From positions 1-9,882 of the forward strand of contig JANQST010000001.1 in the NCBI GenBank assembly GCA_028279155.1: a stretch of DNA of 9,882 bases, read 5' to 3'. The notes beneath the pieces were generated by a model. That model had not been told where the DNA came from. It was given only the letters and a program-made list of their open reading frames with translations, and ran no database searches. Origin of the DNA: Cyclobacteriaceae bacterium (GTDB lineage: Bacteria; Bacteroidota; Bacteroidia; Cytophagales; Cyclobacteriaceae). Positions 1 through 6,800 of the stretch are shown here, piece after piece; position 1 is the first letter of the stretch, and every line of letters begins with the position of its first letter. The position numbers were made by a program, and so were the translations under genes.

Positions 1-1605
1 GATGCTCCATCAGCGGCGAACATAGATTTGACGACCAGTGGTGGTGGCGAGGTAAACATAGCTACTGTAGATATTGATGGTGGGAATATAGATGGTACTG
101 TAATCGGAGCGGCGACTCCAGCAGCAGCTACTGTTACAAGTATTACAGTGAATGATGCCTTGACAGTTGCAGATGGCCCAACGGCGACCAACATCAACAA
201 CAACACGATTAATTTAGGGGATCAGAACACCGATGCGATTGGGATAGTAGGGACAGCTACTTTCAGCGAGGATATAGTATTGGATGCGGGAGTGAATGAT
301 GTGACACTATCCGTGGGCACTCAAACAGGTGGAGCGGCAAATCTGACGATACCTGATGTTGGTACAGGTGCTACGCTGCTTTTGGACAATAACGGCTTAA
401 GTGCCCTTACATCTGCGGAAGTAGATCAACTAGAGAACATTGGCACATCGGATATAACCATAGCTGAGTGGACTCAGGTTTCGAATATAGGAACGGCAGA
501 CATAGTTGCAGCCGAATGGGGAAGAGTAGCAGCAATGGATCAGGAAGTAGCAACTACTTCACTAGTAGATTTTGCAGAGGTGGATGTTGATAATTTGAGA
601 TTAGATGCTAATACACTCTCATCAACTACCGGAGACTTAGTTCTTTCTGCTACAAATACTGCTGGGGGGGTAGACATAAACGCTGGAACTGCAACAGGAA
701 CTGTGAATATTGATGGAGGTGGAGCAATTGGCATTGGAACAAATACTGATGCTTCTGCAATTAACATAGGAACAGGTGCGTCGGCAAGGACAATAACTGC
801 AGGGAATGCTTCTTCTACAGAAGTTGAATTGAATGCAGCGCTGGTAGATATTAATGCCGGATCAAATGGGGTGGATGTTACAGCATCGGCTGGAGATGTG
901 ACAATTGAGACAGTCACTAGTGGTGATATTTTCCTAAATCCTGCTGGGGCAAATGACAAAGTAGTAATTGGAGGGACCGCAACAACATCTGGCAATACTT
1001 CAGGGGGGATACAACTTTCGGATGGAATGACTGCTGGTAATTTGAATTACAATGACATGAAAGTTCAAGTTCACGGAAATGTTGGTGTAGACGGGATCGT
1101 ATCCGCTGACGACATCTACGCACAGGCTGTTACCTTAACCTCAGATGAAAGGTTTAAAAGTGAAGTAACAGAATTAGATGGTAGTCTTGATAAGCTACAG
1201 AAGGTAAGGGGGGTCAGTTACTACTGGAATCGAGATGAATTTCCAGAAAAAGACTTTAGCGACCGGAAGCAGTTAGGAGTTATTGCTCAGGAAATTGAAA
1301 CATTATTTCCAGAACTAGTGACTACGCATAAGAATGGTTTCAAATCAGTTAATTATAATGCTATCATTCCAATTTTAATAGAAGCTGTCAAAGAGCAACA
1401 AAAAATCATAAACCAACTTATGGCGGATGTGGAAGGTGAAAAATCTGACAAAGAAATGCTGAAAGCTGCGCTTGATAAGCAAATGAAACTCTCTACGATG
1501 CACATGGAAATGATGATGAAGCTTCAGAGTGAAAATACTGTAATGAAGAGCGACATTGAGCAGATCAAGAAAATGCTAGGCTCAAGTAAAGCATCAGGAA
1601 AATAA
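1..1605 (+). CDS. Tail-fibre-like surface protein with C-terminal S74 self-cleaving chaperone domain (5' partial)
   Basis: The frame is open from base 1 to the TAA at 1603-1605, so the N-terminus and any signal peptide lie outside the window. The TTG at 28 is not a credible start, because the same low-complexity composition runs through it. Residue numbers below count from codon 28. The N-terminal 360 residues are Gly/Ala/Thr/Asn/Asp-rich, beta-repeat-like sequence. They include a GNIDGTVIG..TPAA motif typical of phage tail-fibre proteins, three 16-residue repeats (127-174), and DINAG/NIDGG/NIGTG units. From about 369 comes an intramolecular chaperone (peptidase S74) domain: SDERFK supplies the Ser372/Lys377 dyad with the usual spacing of five, followed by GVSYYWN, LGVIAQE, FPELV and VNYNAIIPILIEA. 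A coiled coil closes the protein. In the family, this domain trimerises the fibre and then cleaves itself off just before the Ser. Surface or fibre location is inferred. Domain call is strong; biological role is unknown. Confidence 0.9.
   Translation, partial: DAPSAANIDLTTSGGGEVNIATVDIDGGNIDGTVIGAATPAAATVTSITVNDALTVADGPTATNINNNTINLGDQNTDAIGIVGTATFSEDIVLDAGVNDVTLSVGTQTGGAANLTIPDVGTGATLLLDNNGLSALTSAEVDQLENIGTSDITIAEWTQVSNIGTADIVAAEWGRVAAMDQEVATTSLVDFAEVDVDNLRLDANTLSSTTGDLVLSATNTAGGVDINAGTATGTVNIDGGGAIGIGTNTDASAINIGTGASARTITAGNASSTEVELNAALVDINAGSNGVDVTASAGDVTIETVTSGDIFLNPAGANDKVVIGGTATTSGNTSGGIQLSDGMTAGNLNYNDMKVQVHGNVGVDGIVSADDIYAQAVTLTSDERFKSEVTELDGSLDKLQKVRGVSYYWNRDEFPEKDFSDRKQLGVIAQEIETLFPELVTTHKNGFKSVNYNAIIPILIEAVKEQQKIINQLMADVEGEKSDKEMLKAALDKQMKLSTMHMEMMMKLQSENTVMKSDIEQIKKMLGSSKASGK
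406..549 (+). repeat. Three tandem 16-residue (48-bp) repeats in the fibre protein
   Basis: The three units begin LTSAEVDQ, ITIAEWTQ and IVAAEWGR. They share the pattern hydrophobic-x-x-A-E-[VW]-x-x-[LV], then NIGT-[SA]-D in the first two, decaying to AMDQEV in the third. The repeat is clear in protein but diverged in DNA, so it is old rather than a recent expansion. Similar units are common in tail-fibre-like S74 proteins. Confidence 0.75.
1141..1602 (+). other. Predicted autocleaved C-terminal chaperone: S74 domain plus Met-rich coiled coil
   Basis: By analogy with endosialidases and MYRF, self-cleavage is expected immediately before the TCA Ser codon at 1141, with Lys377 (AAA, 1156-1158) as the second dyad residue. 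This would release about 154 residues. The core domain runs to about 1410. It is followed by a heptad-like helix (VKEQQKIINQL onward) and a tail with seven Met residues between about 1477 and 1545. The released part would be a trimeric chaperone, and the N-terminal fibre would be the mature product. Both dyad residues are present; cleavage itself is inferred. Confidence 0.8.
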
Positions 1606-1609
1606 AATG
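1596..1609 (+). promoter_or_regulatory. One-base gene junction with weak Shine-Dalgarno-like AGGAA
   Basis: The stop of the fibre gene (TAA, 1603-1605) and the ATG at 1607 are separated by one A. AGGAA at 1596-1600 sits six bases before the ATG and could act as a weak ribosome-binding site. Such sites are uncommon in Bacteroidota, and termination-reinitiation coupling is the simpler explanation. Confidence 0.45.
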
Positions 1610-2833
1610 AGAAAAACGATTATCTACATATCGCTCATCCTAAGCTTGACAAGTCATGCTCAACAGCTTTATGTTTCTGGAGATGCTATTTTGTATGTTT
1701 CTCCGGGAGCAAATATTGGAGTAACAGGGGACCTAGAGAATGACGGAACTATTTTAAATACTGGAACCATTTCACTTTTCGGTAACTGGGCTGTCAACAA
1801 TATTTTCAATGGGAATGAGGGTGAATTGGTTTTCTTAGGTGGACAAGATCAGATGGTGTCAATTTCCACTCCACTCTTGATTAATTCATTGGAACTTAAT
1901 CAAAGTGGGGAAGTCTCATTCGATATGGATGAGCTGACGGTGATAGATGACATAAGGTTTACGAATGGAGTGATCAAAACCGGCGCAAACACACGTTTTG
2001 TACTAGAAAGCGATGTGAATGTAATCGGTGGTTCGGTAGCTTCCTATTTCCAAGGCAAACTAACGTATAAGGGAAGTGGGATTCGAAAATTTCCAATGGG
2101 GTATGAAGGAGTTTATGCACCTATAACCATGCTGGAAGTTTTTGGAGCTGATCCCGAACTTACAGTATTCTTTAAAACGCCGAATGATGAACAGCCAATT
2201 CCAGATGATGAACTCTTAGGTGTTTCCGGCAAAGGAGTATGGGAAGTTGAGCTTACCGGAGGTACAATGAATGGAACTCCAGTTCAAATTGATTTCAGCG
2301 GTGAGGACCTTGAAAACTTTGATATTGTTAACAACATCCGACACAGAGTTAACTCTCCTGTTATCGCAGTCTCTGATGCTCCTGGAGGGACCTATAGTTC
2401 TTTGGGCGTGGAGTCTTTATTAAATACAGATTCATTAACACGAGGATCAATAATTTCAGAAATAGACTTGGAACCTCAGGCTGCTCAGTCAGCTTACCTG
2501 GCGATAGGTCTGGCTCCAAGAATTGATCCGAATGGTTTGGTTTACATTCCTGAAATTTTCTCACCTGTAGCGACTGATCCGGATAATAGAACTTTCAGAA
2601 TTTTTGGTGAACGAATTTTACGAGAAAACTTCAGTTTACAGATCTTCAACAGATTTGGATCGCTTGTTTATTCAACCGAATCCTTTGATGAAGCTAATCA
2701 GGTTGGATGGGACGGAATAAACCAACGAACTGGGAGCGAAGAGCCTTCAGGATTATTTTACTACCAGGTTGTATTAACAAGAATAAATGGCAATATTGAA
2801 GAATATACAGGTCCATTTTACCTACAGAGATGA
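1607..2833 (+). CDS. Secreted beta-rich surface protein with type B T9SS (gliding-motility-associated, CHU_C) C-terminal domain
   Basis: It starts at the ATG one base after the upstream stop. This gives a clean Sec signal peptide (RK, hydrophobic IIYISLILSL, cleavage probably after SHA at 18). Residues 20-145 are short beta-strand units of the GDLENDGT/NTGTISLFGNW type, suggesting a beta-solenoid. Around 147-173 is a YFQGKLTYKGSG...FPMG...YAPI segment that recurs in secreted Bacteroidota proteins. The last 95 residues are a CHU_C/TIGR04131-type domain: IPEIFSP, FSLQIFNRFGSLVY, GWDG, PSGLFYYQV, and terminal GPFYLQR. Type B domains direct export through the T9SS and typically need a neighbouring PorP/SprF protein, which is the next gene. 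The usual NGDGxND stretch after FSP is replaced by VATDPDNRTF. Function is probably adhesin or surface structure; ligand unknown. Confidence 0.88.
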   Translation: MRKTIIYISLILSLTSHAQQLYVSGDAILYVSPGANIGVTGDLENDGTILNTGTISLFGNWAVNNIFNGNEGELVFLGGQDQMVSISTPLLINSLELNQSGEVSFDMDELTVIDDIRFTNGVIKTGANTRFVLESDVNVIGGSVASYFQGKLTYKGSGIRKFPMGYEGVYAPITMLEVFGADPELTVFFKTPNDEQPIPDDELLGVSGKGVWEVELTGGTMNGTPVQIDFSGEDLENFDIVNNIRHRVNSPVIAVSDAPGGTYSSLGVESLLNTDSLTRGSIISEIDLEPQAAQSAYLAIGLAPRIDPNGLVYIPEIFSPVATDPDNRTFRIFGERILRENFSLQIFNRFGSLVYSTESFDEANQVGWDGINQRTGSEEPSGLFYYQVVLTRINGNIEEYTGPFYLQR

Positions 2834-3870
2834 GAAGGATTGGATTATACATATTGACCCTGTTAATGCTTAAGACTGTTGAGGCTCAGGACCTTCAGTT
2901 CTCGCAATATTTTTCTGCTTCTCTGTTTTTGAACCCAGCTTTTGCGGGAGTTTATAATGATCCATCGTTGCACATGAACCACAAGCGACAGCTTCAGGGT
3001 GTTGACGTTCTCAATGAATTGACTCAGGTATCCTTCATTTTTCCTATTAAACCCGGCGGAAGCTATGAGCGATCTATAGGAGGTATAGGGCTGATGGCTT
3101 ACAACGAACGAAGCGGTATCAATGGTGTTTTTGAAAATAGTGCAGCATTTTTAACCTATGCGCAAAATTTCAAATTTGGAATATTGAGTTCAGATATTAT
3201 CACCTTTGCGGTCCAGGTAGGCTACGAGAACAGAACTTTAAATTTCAGCAGCTTGCAATGGGGTTCACAATACAATCCATTCTATGGGTTTGATGACACG
3301 CTTCCAATTCCTGTAACAGAATTTGACGGACAGAAAGGGACAGTCGTAGCTAATGCTGGGTTTATGTACTACTACAATCCTAATCGGAACTACTTGCTAT
3401 ACACATTTAGTGCCTTCTCTGGATTTTCAGCGACTAATGTCAATAGACCTAACAAATCATTAAGTGTGGATAACAAAAGCGTTGAACCGATGCTTTTGAA
3501 ATATAATGGTGGGGTTGAAGCCAAGTTTAACAAATTGTATGTTACTCCTAGCCTTTTTTTCCAATACCTGAGAAAAAGCATCCAGTTCAATGCCGGAATG
3601 AATTTCGCTTATTCCCCTAATGAAAACCGGTATCGGGCCCGAGGTAACCAGGTGTTATTCGGAGTGTGGTATCGATTAAGAGACTCCTACATATTCATGG
3701 GAGGGATCAAATTTGCTTCTCTTGCGATTCGAGCGAGCTATGATCTAAACAGTAATTTGTTTATTGGAGATAGAACAGTGAACATTTCTCAACCTTCTTT
3801 CGAAATTTCGATACAATACAATATCTCTAAAAATACAGGGTACAGGAAAATCTCGAATCCTCTGTTCTAA
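2830..3870 (+). CDS. PorP/SprF family type IX secretion outer-membrane protein
   Basis: Its ATG overlaps the preceding stop as ATGA (2830-2833), pointing to translational coupling with the CHU_C protein gene. The 346-residue product is of normal length for the family. It has a signal peptide (MRRIGLYILTLLMLKTVEA, then Q). The diagnostic N-terminal motif is FSQYFSASLFLNPAFAG, followed by an HKRQ segment. The rest is alternating aromatic beta-strand sequence, including FGVWYRLRDSYIFMGG and IRASYDLNSN, and the chain ends in Phe as outer-membrane barrels do. PorP/SprF proteins sit in the outer membrane. In Flavobacterium johnsoniae, SprF is needed for secretion of the adjacent type B client SprB. 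By position this paralogue should serve the upstream CHU_C protein. Bacteroidota usually carry many paralogues, so no specific symbol is given. Confidence 0.93.
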   Translation: MRRIGLYILTLLMLKTVEAQDLQFSQYFSASLFLNPAFAGVYNDPSLHMNHKRQLQGVDVLNELTQVSFIFPIKPGGSYERSIGGIGLMAYNERSGINGVFENSAAFLTYAQNFKFGILSSDIITFAVQVGYENRTLNFSSLQWGSQYNPFYGFDDTLPIPVTEFDGQKGTVVANAGFMYYYNPNRNYLLYTFSAFSGFSATNVNRPNKSLSVDNKSVEPMLLKYNGGVEAKFNKLYVTPSLFFQYLRKSIQFNAGMNFAYSPNENRYRARGNQVLFGVWYRLRDSYIFMGGIKFASLAIRASYDLNSNLFIGDRTVNISQPSFEISIQYNISKNTGYRKISNPLF

Positions 3871-3875
3871 GCGTC

Positions 3876-6800
3876 TTATTTGTTCCCTCCAGTATAGATC
3901 TGAAGTTCCATTCCCTCCCGGAGCTGTGTGCTTGTTAACTCATTCATTTCCATGATCAACTCTTCCGGAACATTGAATCTTCTTGCAACATCTGCAATGG
4001 TATCACCTGCTTTTACCACATAAATAGTATTGGTAGCCAGTGAGGAATTAGATGGGACAAGTAGGTTCGGATCAACATTAAGCGTTTTGGTAGATTTTAT
4101 TCTTATTGGTTGATAGGCTCTTACTGTCTGAGTCGTTAATCCGTTTGTTGACATAATCTCGTTAACACTTACTCCCAAACTTCTTGATATGGCTGCCAAT
4201 GTAGCACCAGGTCGAACAAGAAAATAGTTGCCTGTATTAAAATTAATCTCGCTTGTTCCGAGCATTCGAATATCCATTCTTCTGTTTAACTGTCGTCCGT
4301 AAGGGTTATCGTTTGATGCGATGGGTTTTTCAAAACCATGCCAGACAACCGACAGATCTGATTTTGGTATACCTTTAGATACGAGATAATTAAAAGCAGT
4401 ATTACCCCTTCTTCTACTTAAGTCACGGTTAAATTCCGCATTTCCCACATTGTCTGTATGTGATTCGACTTCAATCCTTACAGGATTTCTTCTGTACAAA
4501 GCAACAACTTCATCCATCAGTTTTAACGCCTCACTTCTTAGTTGATCAGAATTTGTGTCGAAGTAAGCAATTGAGCTTTTTTCGAAAGTTTTAGCAACGT
4601 CCAATCTTTCAACAAGGAAGTCTGCCACGGAGAATGTAGCTGTTTCTGCCCTTGCCTCAGTAACCATTTTGTACTCAGCAGCAGGAATTTTAAATTCAAA
4701 TACACCCTGATTATCCGTATATCCTGTAATGCTTGTCTCGGTATTGTCTTGCTTGAGTAATGTTACCGCTTTACCAGGAGCAGGTCTCCCCATCCTGTTC
4801 ATAAGCTTCCCTTTCAATGTCATACGCTGATAACCTTGGTAAGCATAATCCGGAATTTCAAGCGGGATAATGAATAATCCATCGGAAGTCTTTACTGTCC
4901 TATCTTCTGCGGGTCTTGCAAGAGTAATCGTATCTACTTCTGGTTCTTTGTAATCCAATGCTTCAACCTCTTGGTTTTCTGTAATGACTCGGTCATTTTG
5001 GAATCTGAATCGTTGAAGTTGCTCACGAATATTTCTTTCTTCCTGTGAAAGATTTCTGTTCCTATTCACATCTTCAAAGTCAAGAGAAAACCGCTGATTT
5101 CTTTTGAGGAAAGTTCGACTGAGTACAAGTCTGTTTATTACTTTTTTTCGACTTTGAGCCAGATTGTTGTAGAAAGCAAAGGCCTCATTCACACGCAACT
5201 TTTCATTTTCCTTTGTATCTCCTCGAAAGTTCTTAGCAAGCATTTCCACGAAAACCTTCTCGCGCTCATCAAGAGCTCTGTATTCTTTTGGATCTTCCGA
5301 CTCCAGGTCGGACTCTTCGTAGGCTTTTCTTATATAGTCCAGTCCAATTAATCGATCGATTATTCCTTTTTTCTCCGGAGAAAGAGCAGCATACTGATCC
5401 AGAATTTCTTGTGATAAGACAAACGGTCTGTCATCTTCTTCAGCTTCAACCAATGCTTTTGTTGCGGCAGTGCTTGAATAGAACGGGACTCGTTCCTGAA
5501 TCGCAAATCCACCAGTGTCTGAAGCAGGCTTGATAAAGACTGGAGCTACTTCTAAATATGCTTTGTAGGTAGATCTCACAAATCTTTCTATTGCCTCCTT
5601 ATCTGAATCAGTCATCCCCCGATCAAGACTAAACAACTTTTGTAGAGTTTCATCTGCTGAGCCTGAATTAGCTGCCAATAGTTCACCTGTTTCAAACAAT
5701 GTTTCCGCATGGTATGCATCGGCACTTGCCAGGTTGGAAATCATTTTAAGGATTAGCTTATTGACTTTCTGATTTGCAGCAGACCCCATTCTATTGAATG
5801 TTGTGATGTCGGTTTGATCTACGGTTTGATCAAATGTATTCAAGTCGGCTACCAAAAATGCACTGGCAATTCCCTTCAAGCTTTCCTTTTGAGAAGCTGT
5901 CAGTTCTTCATAGAATTCGTTATCCTCAAGAAGTAGTTTGTATTTATCCTCACGGCTCAATTCCAGCATTTTTTCTTTAATCGCAGAGTTAACAGTCACT
6001 GATTTTTCGTCGACCATGTCACGCATGAACACGCGTTCTGCAACAGACAGCTTGATACCGTTGATGCTTCGTTTCTGATTAAGATATTTTACAACAATGC
6101 CATCAACGTTCTTTTTGTCTTGTGGAGTCAACTTCTCGTAATTAATGGACCGAGGACGATAGTTTGCTGATGTCCTTAATCTTTCGGAGATTAAAATATC
6201 TAGTTTCTCTCTGTCATTTGGATTCTCCTCATTGTAAAACTGGTTGCTCTCATCAGATAATGAGATGCTAAGTCCCATTCCTTGTCCTTCCAAATAGGTG
6301 GTAACAACCTTGTCGACTTTCTTTCTTTTGTCCGCATCAAGTTGTTGATAGTAATATTCATCTTCGGATCGAATCGATCGAAGACTTGAGCTTGTCATTT
6401 TTCTGATACGACCATTAACGATCTTGTCGATTCGTTCTTTGTCATCACTACCTAAGGAATTATAAACATTTAATTGCTCTGTAGTTAAATAAACAGCCAC
6501 CTGCGAGAATGAAGATGAAAGCCTTCTTGAAATGATCTGATTGATTACATCTGTTTCAGGACTATCGAAATTGTAGTCATCTGTGAATAGCGAGTTTCTA
6601 CCCGCAATGGTTTCGGCAGTAGATACCTCGGAGACAACGCTCGCTTTCGATTCAATGTCAAATTCAAAAATGTCCAATTGGCCTACTCCTCCATCTCGAT
6701 TTGATGAAAGGAATCCTTTTTGATTTCCTAAAAAGAAGAACATATCATCTCTGGAGGAGTTGAAAGGCATACCAGCATTGTGGATTTCTGCCTGCTTAAA

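Noticed and set aside
28..30. TTG as the start of the fibre gene
   Set aside because: The frame is open to base 1 with the same composition, there is no signal peptide or leader, and the family has long N-terminal fibre regions, so the gene is cut by the window edge.
664..670. G7 tract, with G6 tracts at 1003-1008 and 1208-1213, as possible phase-variation sites in the fibre gene
   Set aside because: The tracts are short, and a similar G6 occurs at 6943-6948 in an unrelated gene. Gly-rich coding explains the first two, so there is no specific sign of slippage control.
540..995. Minus-strand open frame of 151 codons inside the fibre gene
   Set aside because: It is antisense to a clear S74 protein. 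Its Pro/Val/Ser-rich translation mirrors the Gly/Ala/Thr repeats, and it has no domain or upstream signal.
5154..5533. Two overlapping plus-strand frames (65 and 81 codons) inside the scaffold gene
   Set aside because: They lie antisense to the repeat array, whose register is uninterrupted there, and show no motifs.
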